Assembly (NCBI GenBank): GCA_041659285.1
Contig: JBAZYO010000009.1
Coordinates: 152,154-216,153 of the forward strand
Origin: Vicinamibacterales bacterium
Lineage (GTDB): Bacteria; Acidobacteriota; Vicinamibacteria; Vicinamibacterales; UBA2999
Length of the DNA stretch: 64,000 bases
Direction of reading: 5' to 3'
Positions 8,944-17,884 of the stretch are shown here, piece by piece. Both the position numbers and the translations under genes were made by a program. How positions within the stretch are numbered: position 1 is the stretch's first letter; each line of letters starts with the position of its first letter. The notes under the pieces were generated by a model. It saw only the letters and a list, made by a program, of their open reading frames with translations, ran no database searches and was not told where the DNA came from.

Positions 8944-10518
8944 CTAGTTCGCCGGGAAGATCACGCCGGGGGCGAGCGAGCCGTGAGGATCGAGGCTGTG
9001 CTTGAGGGCGCGCATCGCATCGACACCTTCGGTTCCGTAGAGCCGCCTTAGCAGTTCCTGCTTGATGGCGTTGCGGCCGACACCGTGCTCGGCCAGCGGA
9101 CATCCCCCCATCGCGATCACGGCATCGCCCAGCGCCAGGATCGCCTCCTGCCCCTTCTTCACGTCGTCCGCGCTCTTCGGGATGACGTTGGGATGGACGT
9201 TGCCGTCCGAGATGTGTCCCCACACTGCGAGGTCGAGCCCGCGCTCCTCGAAGAGGCGCCGGCAGGTTCGCATCATGTCGGCAAACCGGTCGAACGGCAC
9301 GATCATGTCAGCGGCGGTCTTGTAGATGCCCGGATCGATCTGCTGCTGCGCCAGCGCCACGCGCCGGTTCACGCCCGCGGGCACGGCCTCTCGCAACTCC
9401 GCAAACGCCACCACGCGGGCGCGATGCTCCGGCAGCGCAATCTCCGCATCGTCCAGGGCGCCATGGTGATCGAGCAACGCGCAGAACCTGCGGAGAGGTG
9501 AATCAGCCGCGCCCTCCTCCCGTGCATTGGCCAGTTGACTCCACAAGTCGGCTGCGGCTGCCTCCCGCGAGAGCTCGATCTCGATCAGGAGGACGATGCC
9601 AGTCCCGGATGGGAGGGTGATGTCGAGCTTCTTGTCGATGCCGTCTTCCCTGATCACGGCAATCGACCGCGCGTCGATGTGCTCGATGGCGGAGATGTCG
9701 ATGCCGAGCGGGTCGTTGGTTCGCCAGGTCTGCTGCGAGGCGGCGCGGAGGTCTCCGGCCAGGCGTATGCCGGCGTCCTCATCCGAGACGGGGACCAACA
9801 CGTGACAGCGTGCGGCCGGTAGCGGCGCGGTCCGGAACACCACTTCCGCGATCACAGCGAGGGTCCCTTCGGATCCGATGAATAGATCAACCAGGTCCAT
9901 GCCTGGCGCGACGAAGTAGCCGGCGGAACGCTTGGGGACATCGGGCATGCGCAGCGCCGGCAGCGTGATGCGGTGGGATCCCGATGACGTCGCGAACTCG
10001 AGCACGTCCGAGTCGGCGACGATCGATCCGCGCGTGATGTCCAGGATGTCGCCGTTGGCCAGCACCACCGTCAGGCCATCCACCCACTCGCGGACCGTGC
10101 CGTACTTGAACGTGGCCGCGCCAGCAGCGCAAGTGGCCACGGCGCCGCCGGCGGTGGCGCCCAAATACGTTGGCACCGGCGGGAACCAGCGACCGCGTGG
10201 GGCCAGCAGATCCTGCACCGCTTGCAGGGTCACGCCCGCGCCCGCGCGAACGTGGTCGCCCTGCATCTCCAACCGCGTGAGGCGTCCGGTGCTCAGCACG
10301 ACATCGCCAAGGGGCGTCGCGCCGCCGGTCAACGACGACTGCGCCCCCACCGGCAACACCTGTGCGCCCGTCGGGAGAGCCCTCAGGAATGACGCCACCT
10401 CTTCGACCGTGCGCGGACGCACCACCCCCGCCGAGCGTCCACCGGGGTAATGGGCCGCGTCTCGCAGGAACTTCGCGACGAGGTCGGGGTCGGGGTCGGG
10501 ATCGATGGGGATGCTCAA
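8944..10518 (-). CDS. FAD-linked oxidase (GlcD/D-lactate dehydrogenase type)
   Basis: 524 residues from a TTG start at 10518; longer in-frame starts run into the divergent gene. The FAD-binding PCMH domain is seen at about 30-210 (QVLPVGAQSSLTGG, then YLGATAGGAVATCAAGAATFKYG). The C-terminal FAD-oxidase domain ends with VWGHISDGNVHPNVIPKS and GCPLAEHGVGRNAIKQELL, the histidine-rich signature of glycolate and D-lactate oxidases. It likely oxidises a 2-hydroxy acid and passes electrons to the respiratory chain; the substrate cannot be told from sequence. It is monocistronic. Confidence 0.87.
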   Translation of the reverse strand: MSIPIDPDPDPDLVAKFLRDAAHYPGGRSAGVVRPRTVEEVASFLRALPTGAQVLPVGAQSSLTGGATPLGDVVLSTGRLTRLEMQGDHVRAGAGVTLQAVQDLLAPRGRWFPPVPTYLGATAGGAVATCAAGAATFKYGTVREWVDGLTVVLANGDILDITRGSIVADSDVLEFATSSGSHRITLPALRMPDVPKRSAGYFVAPGMDLVDLFIGSEGTLAVIAEVVFRTAPLPAARCHVLVPVSDEDAGIRLAGDLRAASQQTWRTNDPLGIDISAIEHIDARSIAVIREDGIDKKLDITLPSGTGIVLLIEIELSREAAAADLWSQLANAREEGAADSPLRRFCALLDHHGALDDAEIALPEHRARVVAFAELREAVPAGVNRRVALAQQQIDPGIYKTAADMIVPFDRFADMMRTCRRLFEERGLDLAVWGHISDGNVHPNVIPKSADDVKKGQEAILALGDAVIAMGGCPLAEHGVGRNAIKQELLRRLYGTEGVDAMRALKHSLDPHGSLAPGVIFPAN

Positions 10519-10585
10519 GGTGCCTCGGGTGCGTACGGTGCCTAAGGGTGCCTGGCGGCTAATGCCAAGGTGCCTGGTGCTACGA
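10505..10585. repeat. GGTGCCT low-complexity intergenic repeat
   Basis: Irregular copies of GGTGCCT occur between divergent genes. Similar runs occur at 11361-11402 and 46935-46970. It overlaps the presumed start region of the FAD-oxidase gene, which is one reason to prefer the internal TTG. Confidence 0.5.
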
Positions 10586-10592
10586 TGGCGCC

Positions 10593-11363
10593 ATGAAGCG
10601 TTGGGCCTGGCTGATTGTATTCGTGATTGCCGGCACGGCGAGCGTGGCGTCAACCCGCGCCGGCGGCGAGACCGAGCCCACATTGGTGCTCGCGGAACTG
10701 TTCACGTCGGAAGGTTGCTCGAGTTGCCCGCCCGCGGATCATCTGCTCGAGACGCTGTTGAAAGAACAACCGATCAACGGCGTCTACGTGGTCGCGCTCA
10801 GCGAGCACGTCACTTATTGGGATCACCAGGGCTGGCGCGATCCGTTTGGGTCCAACCAGTTAACGAACCGCCAGACGTCCTACGGCCGCGGGTTCAACAT
10901 CGAGAGCATCTACACGCCGCAACTCATCATCGACGGCGTCTCGCAGTTGGTCGGCAGCGACGCGCCCCGGATTGAGAAGGCGCTGACTGATGCCGGGCGG
11001 GTGCCGAAGCCGAAGATCACAGTCGCAGCGACCTGGAAGGACGGCGAGATCTCCATGACCGCGTCCGGCCCAGGCGTCGAAGCCATCGGCGCCGCCGGCG
11101 CGGAGTTGTGGTGGGCGGTGGCCGAGGATGACCTGGTGGTGGACGTGAAGCGCGGCGAGAATGCCTCGCGCACGTTGCATCATTCGGGCGTCGTCAGGCT
11201 GCTGCGGTCGAGCGACGTCGCGAAAGGCGCCGGGCGAGCGGCCATGACGCTGCCATTCAAGTCCGAGGCGAAACGCGAGCATCTTCGGGTGGTGGCCTTC
11301 GCGCAGTCCAGGAAGACGCGCCAAGTGATCAGCATTGGGTGGACCAGGGTCAAGGAGGACTAG
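10593..11363 (+). CDS. DUF1223 thioredoxin-like secreted protein
   Basis: 256 residues with a signal peptide at about 1-24. The hallmark of DUF1223, ELFTSEGCSSCPPAD with its CxxC motif, is at about residues 33-47, followed by the conserved HVTYWDHQGWRDPFGS and YTPQLIIDGV segments. The family has a thioredoxin fold and is exported; its redox substrate is unknown. It is divergent from the FAD-oxidase gene. Confidence 0.88.
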   Translation: MKRWAWLIVFVIAGTASVASTRAGGETEPTLVLAELFTSEGCSSCPPADHLLETLLKEQPINGVYVVALSEHVTYWDHQGWRDPFGSNQLTNRQTSYGRGFNIESIYTPQLIIDGVSQLVGSDAPRIEKALTDAGRVPKPKITVAATWKDGEISMTASGPGVEAIGAAGAELWWAVAEDDLVVDVKRGENASRTLHHSGVVRLLRSSDVAKGAGRAAMTLPFKSEAKREHLRVVAFAQSRKTRQVISIGWTRVKED

Positions 11364-11402
11364 GGTGCCTAGGGTGCCTAGGGTGCGAGGGTGCGAGGGT
11401 GC
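11361..11402. repeat. AGGGTGCCT/AGGGTGCGAGG direct repeat
   Basis: Tandem 8-9 bp units between convergent genes. Same family as 10505-10585. Confidence 0.55.
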
Positions 11403-12047
11403 TCAGAGAATGACGCGAGCGCTCAGGCCGATAAGTGCGAGGCCTGTGGCAGTCTGCAGCACGCGCCGCGTCCATGGCCTGATGAACCAGCGGCGCATGG
11501 CGTCGAGGCCCGTGGCCCAGGCCGAGTGGCAGAGGAACGCCATCGTCACATGCGATGACGCGAGCAGCGGGTAGTAGAGCCGCGACGCGCCGGCGGGAAT
11601 GAACGTCGGCACCACCGACAGGTAGAAGCTGATGATGACGGGGCTCAGCAGGTTGATCGCGAGTCCGTCGCCGAAGTACGCGCCGGCGTGCGAACGTGCC
11701 GGCGCCGCATCGGGATTCGGCGACATCCGGATGCCGCCGTCCGGCTCATGCCACGCGCGCCACAGGCTCAACAGGCCGAGCCAGGCCAGAAACACCGAGC
11801 CGCCGATCTTGATCGCGTAAAGCGAGCCGGGCCAGAACGCGACCAGCACAGACAAGCCGAGTCCGCAGGCGGTGGCGATGGCGCTGTTGGCGGCCGCGGC
11901 GCCGAGGGCGGTGACGTAGCCGGCACGCCGGCCGCCCTCGAGCGTGTTGCGCACCACCACCGCCGTCGTTGACCCCGGGGTCACGACGAGGATGAAGGTG
12001 AAGGAGAGGTAGGCGAAGAAGCTCGGGTCCAGTCCCGTCGCGATCAC
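11403..12047 (-). CDS. LysE/RhtB-family amino-acid exporter
   Basis: 214 residues with six predicted membrane helices. The N-terminal LysE signature is clear: FILVVTPGSTTAVVVRNTLE, then GRRAGYVTALGAAAANS. The family exports amino acids or homoserine lactones; the substrate is not evident. The start overlaps the stop of the DUF1684 gene by 4 bp (12044-12047), so the two are co-transcribed. Confidence 0.88.
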   Translation of the reverse strand: MIATGLDPSFFAYLSFTFILVVTPGSTTAVVVRNTLEGGRRAGYVTALGAAAANSAIATACGLGLSVLVAFWPGSLYAIKIGGSVFLAWLGLLSLWRAWHEPDGGIRMSPNPDAAPARSHAGAYFGDGLAINLLSPVIISFYLSVVPTFIPAGASRLYYPLLASSHVTMAFLCHSAWATGLDAMRRWFIRPWTRRVLQTATGLALIGLSARVIL

Positions 12048-12955
12048 TTCCTCAGCACGGCCGCACTCGACGTGGCCTCGGCGTGGTACCGCTTCTCACC
12101 CGCTTCGATGCGCACCGGCAGCTTGTTGGCCGAGGGCGGCAGCGGGCACGTGGTCCACGGGTTGTAGGCGCACGGCGGGTTCTGCGCGCGGTTGAAGTCG
12201 AGCGTCACCTTGCCGTCGGCGGTGGGCGCGTCGGTGTAGAGGAACCGCGCCGAGGGATACGTCGCGTCGGCGCTGGTCAGGTCACGGAAGACAAACCACA
12301 GGCGGTCGCCGGACTTCCACGCTTCCATGTTGGCCGTCTTGCCGGCGATGGTCACCGCCACGTTGCCGGGCACGGTGAACGGTTCGAGGTCGCCGAGGAT
12401 GGTCGGCGCCTGGATGACCTTGGGCGCGGCCAGCGGCGTGAACGTGCCCGTCACCTTGAGGGCCGGGTTCGCCGGAAACCACTTGAGGCCCTTGAAACCC
12501 GTGCGCAGCGGCGCCTTCTGGTCGCGCACGCGGATGGCGAGGCGCGGGCCGCTGAAGTGCAGGAAGAACGAGGTGCTCTTGTAGGTGATGAGATCGGCCG
12601 GCCGATCTTTCTCCGAGAGGCGCAGCGGACCGTCTTTCACCGGCTTGCCGTTGTAGGTCAGCGTCTGGCCGTCGGCCGCCTTGATGGTGACGGTGTTGCC
12701 GGTCATCGTGATCACGCCCGCCTGCTTGGGCACATCGGCGAACTCGAGCACGATGTCGTTGAGCGGGTCAGACCCGAATTTGTTCTCGCCCGGATTCAGG
12801 AAGTGCAGCCCGGCCACGGTAAACCATCCGTTGTCGGCGAGCAGGGCCTTTTCGCGCTCGGCGTGGAACGCCTTGAGCGCGGCTTCGTCATAGGTGGTCT
12901 GCGCGCCGACACTGGTGGCGACCAGCGTGAACACTAACAAGCTGATGCGTTTCAT
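12044..12955 (-). CDS. DUF1684 secreted protein
   Basis: 303 residues from the ATG at 12955, which opens a good signal peptide (MKRISLLVFTLVATSVGAQ); an upstream ATG adds four residues. Characteristic DUF1684 segments are present: DNGWFTVAGLHFLNPGEN, FGSDPLNDIVL, and the C-terminal LDFNRAQNPPCAYNPWTTCP and LPVRIEAGEKRYH. Function is unknown; the domain is widespread in Bacteroidota and Acidobacteriota. Confidence 0.88.
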   Translation of the reverse strand: MKRISLLVFTLVATSVGAQTTYDEAALKAFHAEREKALLADNGWFTVAGLHFLNPGENKFGSDPLNDIVLEFADVPKQAGVITMTGNTVTIKAADGQTLTYNGKPVKDGPLRLSEKDRPADLITYKSTSFFLHFSGPRLAIRVRDQKAPLRTGFKGLKWFPANPALKVTGTFTPLAAPKVIQAPTILGDLEPFTVPGNVAVTIAGKTANMEAWKSGDRLWFVFRDLTSADATYPSARFLYTDAPTADGKVTLDFNRAQNPPCAYNPWTTCPLPPSANKLPVRIEAGEKRYHAEATSSAAVLRK

Positions 12956-12986
12956 TGTTCCCCTCAATGCGCGAATTCTACCGGAT

Positions 12987-13008
12987 GGGCGGGACTAAAG
13001 TCCCGCCC
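12987..13008. repeat. Palindromic repeat, CTAAAG family, forming the ctaA stop codon
   Basis: Perfect palindrome with arms GGGCGGGACT and AGTCCCGCCC around AA. The ctaA stop (12995-12997) lies inside it, so the last residues of that protein are encoded by the repeat. Confidence 0.8.
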
Positions 13009-13942
13009 TCCTGGAGGGCGCTACCGCTGCCGATCCTCTCCAGCTCACGAGCAACATCACCGTTTCGGCGCCGAGTAGCAGGCTTGCCAGGGTTAGATGC
13101 CCCACCTGGGCGCCCGGTAACAGAGAAACATACGCCATGACCACACCGAGCGCCACCTGCCCCGCCGCCAGGGCCAGCACGACCCAGGACCAGCGAATCA
13201 ACGCAGTGTGGCGGTCGCGCATGGTCACCAGCCAGAACGTCAGGAGGAAGGCGCCCAGCAGCACAACAACGGCGGCGTCGCGATGGATGACGCTAATCGA
13301 ACCCAGGGTGGCCAGTGCGCTGTTGCGCGCCACGCCGGCGTCGAAGGCGGCGTCCACGCCGCCGCGCACCTGCGTGCCGAGGGCGATTTGAATCAACGTC
13401 ACCACGATGAGCGAGAGGACCCAGGGTCTGACCCCGCGCTCGATTGAAGAAGGGGTCTGACCCTGCCGCGGTGTTGCCCTCACCGTGACGTACAACAACA
13501 TCTGCACGATCACCAGTGCGACGATCATGTGAGCCGTCACGATCCACGCCGCCAGTTCGTGCGCCACGACGCGGCCGCCGAGCCATCCCTGGAATCCCGT
13601 GAGCAGCAGGGCGCCGATTGTGGTCCAGAGAATCCGCGGGTCGCGGCGGTGGTGGCGCCACGCCGACACCGCGGTGGCCAGGATCAGGAACCCCACCGTC
13701 ACGCCGAGCAGGCGATTGAGGTACTCCGTCCACATCAACGTCTGGTTGAACTGGGACGGCTCGAACTGCGGCGGCAGGTCGGCCGCCGACATCGGCGGCA
13801 CCCACCCGCCGAAGCAACGGGGCCAGTCCGGGCAGCCCAGCCCGGCGCCCGAAGCGCGGACCAGGCCGCCGACCAGGATCAGGAAATAGGTGGTCGCCGT
13901 CGTCCACAGGGCGAGGCGCTGGAAGGATGAAAGACGGCTCAC
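12995..13942 (-). CDS. ctaA: Heme A synthase (COX15/CtaA family)
   Basis: 315 residues with eight predicted helices. Heme-ligand and loop motifs are visible: GGLVRASGAGLGCPDWPRCFGG near the N-terminus, EYLNRLLG, HMIVALVIVQ, QIALGTQVRGGVD, and VIHRDAAVV with QVALGVVMAYV in the second half. It oxidises the methyl group of heme O to make heme A for cytochrome aa3 oxidase. Between the helix with VTVRA and the next helix, residues about 160-173 are encoded by two copies of GGGTCTGACCC (13424-13464), a probable in-frame repeat insertion. The C-terminus ends in another palindrome. Confidence 0.92.
   Translation of the reverse strand: MSRLSSFQRLALWTTATTYFLILVGGLVRASGAGLGCPDWPRCFGGWVPPMSAADLPPQFEPSQFNQTLMWTEYLNRLLGVTVGFLILATAVSAWRHHRRDPRILWTTIGALLLTGFQGWLGGRVVAHELAAWIVTAHMIVALVIVQMLLYVTVRATPRQGQTPSSIERGVRPWVLSLIVVTLIQIALGTQVRGGVDAAFDAGVARNSALATLGSISVIHRDAAVVVLLGAFLLTFWLVTMRDRHTALIRWSWVVLALAAGQVALGVVMAYVSLLPGAQVGHLTLASLLLGAETVMLLVSWRGSAAVAPSRRAGL
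13424..13464. repeat. Intragenic GGGTCTGACCC repeat pair in ctaA
   Basis: GGGTCTGACCCC at 13424-13435 and GGGGTCTGACCCT at 13452-13464, 16 bp apart, inside the ctaA reading frame at a cytoplasmic or periplasmic loop. Confidence 0.75.
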
Positions 13943-14002
13943 GTCTCCATTATCGCTCCCCGCTCGCCGGTCGCGGAACCAGGAACCGCGTATGCTGCCG
14001 AC

Positions 14003-15271
14003 GTGTTCATCACAATCGCTCGACGTCGATTGGCGGAGCTGGCGGCCGCCATGCTTTGCACCGCGACCGCGTTGGCTCAGCCGGCGTCATCCCCGATCGC
14101 TGCCCTTCGTACCAGCCCGGTTGAAAAGTTCGCGGTCAATCCCGGTTTCAGGGACTGGGCGCCGTCCGTCGTCTCGGGCACGACGATCGTGGCCGGCAAC
14201 TCTTCGAATCGCGGCGGCCTGTATGCCATCGATACCGTGAGCGGCAAACTGAAATGGACGGCGCGGCCCATCGGACTGGCGCGAGGCAATCCGTTCGTCG
14301 CGACCGCGCCGGCAATTGCCGGCGACCTCGTGATCGCTCCCATGGCACACACGCTCGTGGCCGTGACGTTGAGCACGGGCAAAGAAGCCTGGCGCGGTCC
14401 GCAGACGGCGCAAGGCGCGGCGGTGGCTGCCGGCGCAGGCACGGCCTTCGTCATGGGCGAGGATCGCGTCTTCCATGCCGTTGACGCGGCCACCGGAAGG
14501 ACCAAGTGGACGATGCCGTTTGCCAGGAGCGGATCGTGTGAGGCCGTGCCGGTGTGGCGCGACGGCACCGTCTACGTGAGTGCGGCGGTCCTGGTGACGG
14601 CGGCGGATGCCAACAAGGCGGCGAGCTACTACACCCACTTGTTTGCGATCGACGCGGTCACCGGCAAGGAACGCTGGCGCTATCCAGCGGCGCCGGTCGC
14701 CGGCAACAACGTTGGCGTGTGCCTCACACAGCCGATCGTCTCCGGCAATACCCTGTTCGGCACGGCCGCATCGACGCTCCATGCAGTGGACGTGACCTCC
14801 GGCAAAGGCCGTTGGACCGTCGAGATCCGCCGGCCGGTGGAAGGCCGCGTGCGCGCCGTCGAACTGAGTGGGCTGGTGGACGCTGGTCCGGTGCTGGCTG
14901 GAATCACGTCCGGTTTCCTGATTGCCTTCGACAAGGCGACCGGGCAAACCGCATGGGAAGTGAAGGGGCAATACCGCACGAACAATCCCTCGACCGCGGT
15001 TGCGGGCAAGGTCCTCTACTTCCAGGGCCATCCGGGCGCCGAGCCGGCATCGGAAGTCCAGGATCGCATCGTTTATCAAGGCGGCAAGCCTGTGCCCACG
15101 GTTCCCGTGCTCCCGGGCGGCCGCCTGAATGCCATCGACCTCGACACGCGCGAGATCCTGTGGTCGTTCTCACGTCCCACCGTTGAGCCCAACTGGCCGT
15201 TTGGATTCGTCTCGGCCGTTGACGGCGGATTGTGGGTGGATTCGTATCAGGCGCTCGTGAAGCTGCAATAA
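14003..15271 (+). CDS. Secreted PQQ-binding-like beta-propeller protein
   Basis: 422 residues with a signal peptide at about 1-28. Repeating blade motifs of the quinoprotein/PQQ-like type occur throughout: LYAIDTVSGKLKWTARP, HAVDAATGRTKWTMPF, FAIDAVTGKERWRYP, HAVDVTSGKGRWTVEI and NAIDLDTREILWSFS. No dehydrogenase-specific active-site acid is recognised, so it may be a scaffold or a non-enzymatic propeller. It is divergent from ctaA, about 60 bp away. Confidence 0.82.
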   Translation: MFITIARRRLAELAAAMLCTATALAQPASSPIAALRTSPVEKFAVNPGFRDWAPSVVSGTTIVAGNSSNRGGLYAIDTVSGKLKWTARPIGLARGNPFVATAPAIAGDLVIAPMAHTLVAVTLSTGKEAWRGPQTAQGAAVAAGAGTAFVMGEDRVFHAVDAATGRTKWTMPFARSGSCEAVPVWRDGTVYVSAAVLVTAADANKAASYYTHLFAIDAVTGKERWRYPAAPVAGNNVGVCLTQPIVSGNTLFGTAASTLHAVDVTSGKGRWTVEIRRPVEGRVRAVELSGLVDAGPVLAGITSGFLIAFDKATGQTAWEVKGQYRTNNPSTAVAGKVLYFQGHPGAEPASEVQDRIVYQGGKPVPTVPVLPGGRLNAIDLDTREILWSFSRPTVEPNWPFGFVSAVDGGLWVDSYQALVKLQ

Positions 15272-15346
15272 GCGAGGCGTCAGGCGGCGGACGCCATATC
15301 TCGAGCCCCTGAAACATTCCCGACTCAATCTCAGTCTACTGGGGGC

Positions 15347-17800
15347 ATGGCCATCCTGTCCGACCTGCGGTACGCCGTCCGGCTGCTCCTGCGCACGCCG
15401 GTCTTTTCCCTGACCGCCATCCTGTCGTTGGCGATTGGCATCGCCGCCAGCGCCACGATTTTCAGCCTGGGCGACGCGTTGCTCTTCTCCCAGACGGCGG
15501 GCGTCCGCTCGGCGGGGGACGTGATCGACATCGGCCGCTCCACCGAGGGCAGCGGGTTCGACAACATGTCGCATCCGGCCTTCGCATATTTACGCGAGCA
15601 CTCACGAAGCCTTACGTCGATGTCGGCCGTGGACTTTGGCGGCGGCCCCATGAGCCTGGGCGGCAACGGCACCAGCGAGCGCATTTTCGCCACCATGGTG
15701 TCGGCCAACTATTTCGACACCCTGGGCACCCGCGTGGCCCTCGGCCGGTTCTTCCGCGCCGATGAAGACGTGGTACCCGAAGCGCAGCCGGTCGTGGTGT
15801 TGAGCCACGCATTCTGGATGCGGCGGTTCAACGGCGACCCTGACGTGCTGCAGAGGCCCCTCCGTCTCAACGGCCGCGACTTCGCGGTGGTGGGCGTGGC
15901 CGAGCCCGGTTTCCAGGGCGCGTCGATGATTGGCACCGAGATCTGGGTGCCCATGGCGATGATGGCCACGGTGCGCGGCGCCGCGAATTCCGACATGCTC
16001 ACCAATCCGCGGGCGGTCTGGCACGTAGCGTTGGGGCGTATGAAGCCGGGTATCAGCCGCCCACAGGCGCAGGCCGAACTCAATACCCTCATGGAGGCGT
16101 TCAAGGCATCGGAACCACGGGCCAACCGGCGTCACGGCATCTCGGTGCTGCCGATCAGCCGCGTCCCCGGTCCCATGCGGCTGCCATTCCTCGCCTTTCT
16201 CGGCTTCCTGTTCGCGCTATCGAGCACGCTGATGGCCATTGCCTGCAGCAACGTCGCCGGCATGCTGCTGGCCCGGGCGGCGGGCCGCCGGCGCGAGATG
16301 GCGACGCGCCTTGCCGTGGGCGCGAGCCGCGGCCGCTTGATCGGCCAGTTGCTAACGGAAACCGCGGTCCTGTTCGCGGCCGCCGCGGTCGCCGCGCTCC
16401 CGCTCACTATGTGGCTGATCAACGCCCTCGAGAGTTTTCTGCCAGCGCTGCCCGTGATGATCAACCTCGACTTGAGCGTCAACCTGCGGGTGATGGCTTA
16501 TGCCATGGGCATGGCGCTGGCCACCGCGGTGCTGTTCGGCCTGGCGCCGGCGCGTCACGCGCTGAGCGGCGAGCTGGCGCCGATGCTGCACGGCGCCAAC
16601 GCGACAGCCGACCGCAAGCGCTTCCGCCTGCGCAACGCCCTCGTCACCGCGCAGGTTGCGTTGTCGCTCATGCTCGTCGTCACCGCCTTCCTGTTCGTGC
16701 GGACGCTGCAGGCGGCCGCGCACATCGATTCCGGATACGACACGGCCAACATCCAGATTGCCTCGGTCGACGTCGGACTGTCCGGGTATCGCGGTCAGAC
16801 CGCCGCCGCGCTGACGCACCGCTTCCAGGAGCGGTTGCGCTCGATCAGGGGCGTGACCTCGGTGGCCACGGCGCGGATGATTCCGCTGCAAGGCGGCGGC
16901 TTCGGCCTCGGGGGGGTGTATGTGCCCGGCAGGCAGGGCCCGGACCGCGACGGAACCTGGGAGGCGGATTGGGACGTCGTGTCACCCGAATACTTCCAGA
17001 CCGTTGGCATGCGAATCGTTGAAGGACGCCCGTTCGCCGACACCGACCGCGACGGATCCACCATGGTCGGCATCATCAACGAAACGTTCGCGAAGCGCGC
17101 CTGGCCGGGGCAATCGCCCGTCGGCAGGGTCTTCGAACAGGGCGTGAGCGAAACGGAACGGCGGCCCATCTTGATCATCGGCGTCGCCATTGACGCCAAG
17201 TACCGCTACATCAGCGACGGACCGCGATCGTTCGTATATGTGCCGATGGCGCAGCAACCAATGAACCGAGTCGAGTTCTTCATCAAGCACGCGGAAGGCC
17301 GGCCAATCACGAACGAGCTGCGCGCCGCGTTCGCGCAGGTCGAGCCGAACGTGCCGATCGTGCTGCTCCAGTCGTTCGAGGAGGCCACGGCAATTGGGTT
17401 GTTGCCGCAAAAGCTCACGGCCTGGATCGCCGGGAGCGTCGGCACCATCGGCGTCCTGCTTGCGGCACTGGGGCTCTACGGCCTGATGGCGTTCCTGGTC
17501 ACGCAACGCACGCGAGAAATCGCCATCCGCATGGCGCTGGGCGCATCCGAGGGCGACATGCGCTCGATGGTGCTGACCCAGGCCGCGTGGTTGGGGACGA
17601 CGGGCGGCGTAATCGGACTGGTGTTGGCGGGTGTCATCGGCACGCTGGCGCAAAGCCTGCTGGTCAACGTGCCGGCCATCGATCCGATTGCCTTCGGCGG
17701 GACCGCAGTGCTGTTTGCCGTCGTGCTCGCCGCCGCCTGCTGGCCACCCGCCAGGCGGGCCGCTGCCACAGACCCGGCGACGGCGCTCCGCGCAGAGTGA
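15347..17800 (+). CDS. ADOP-family ABC transporter permease (MacB/FtsX type)
   Basis: 817 residues. It starts with LRYAVRLLLRTPVFSLTAI and the MacB periplasmic core domain after TM1. It has the two FtsX modules of the long ADOP (acidobacterial duplicated orphan permease) type, helices at about 285-430 and 700-817, with the EIAIRMALGASEGDMRSMVL cytoplasmic loop near the end. No ATPase gene lies beside it, as the word orphan implies. The substrate is unknown. A second copy lies at 51276-53654. Confidence 0.92.
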   Translation: MAILSDLRYAVRLLLRTPVFSLTAILSLAIGIAASATIFSLGDALLFSQTAGVRSAGDVIDIGRSTEGSGFDNMSHPAFAYLREHSRSLTSMSAVDFGGGPMSLGGNGTSERIFATMVSANYFDTLGTRVALGRFFRADEDVVPEAQPVVVLSHAFWMRRFNGDPDVLQRPLRLNGRDFAVVGVAEPGFQGASMIGTEIWVPMAMMATVRGAANSDMLTNPRAVWHVALGRMKPGISRPQAQAELNTLMEAFKASEPRANRRHGISVLPISRVPGPMRLPFLAFLGFLFALSSTLMAIACSNVAGMLLARAAGRRREMATRLAVGASRGRLIGQLLTETAVLFAAAAVAALPLTMWLINALESFLPALPVMINLDLSVNLRVMAYAMGMALATAVLFGLAPARHALSGELAPMLHGANATADRKRFRLRNALVTAQVALSLMLVVTAFLFVRTLQAAAHIDSGYDTANIQIASVDVGLSGYRGQTAAALTHRFQERLRSIRGVTSVATARMIPLQGGGFGLGGVYVPGRQGPDRDGTWEADWDVVSPEYFQTVGMRIVEGRPFADTDRDGSTMVGIINETFAKRAWPGQSPVGRVFEQGVSETERRPILIIGVAIDAKYRYISDGPRSFVYVPMAQQPMNRVEFFIKHAEGRPITNELRAAFAQVEPNVPIVLLQSFEEATAIGLLPQKLTAWIAGSVGTIGVLLAALGLYGLMAFLVTQRTREIAIRMALGASEGDMRSMVLTQAAWLGTTGGVIGLVLAGVIGTLAQSLLVNVPAIDPIAFGGTAVLFAVVLAAACWPPARRAAATDPATALRAE

Positions 17801-17810
17801 GCGGATTTAG

Positions 17811-17884
17811 TGATTTGGTGACTTGGCGATCTGGAGATTTGGCCCTCAATTCACGAGATCACCAATTCACGAGATCACCAAATC
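17811..17884. repeat. AT-richer ATTTGGTGATC / GATCACCAAAT repeat
   Basis: Short alternating copies of GATTTGG/GATCTGG and the complementary CACGAGATCACCAA fill the gap between convergent genes. They can pair as a hairpin. Related copies are at 26229-26256 and 60517-60640. Confidence 0.7.
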
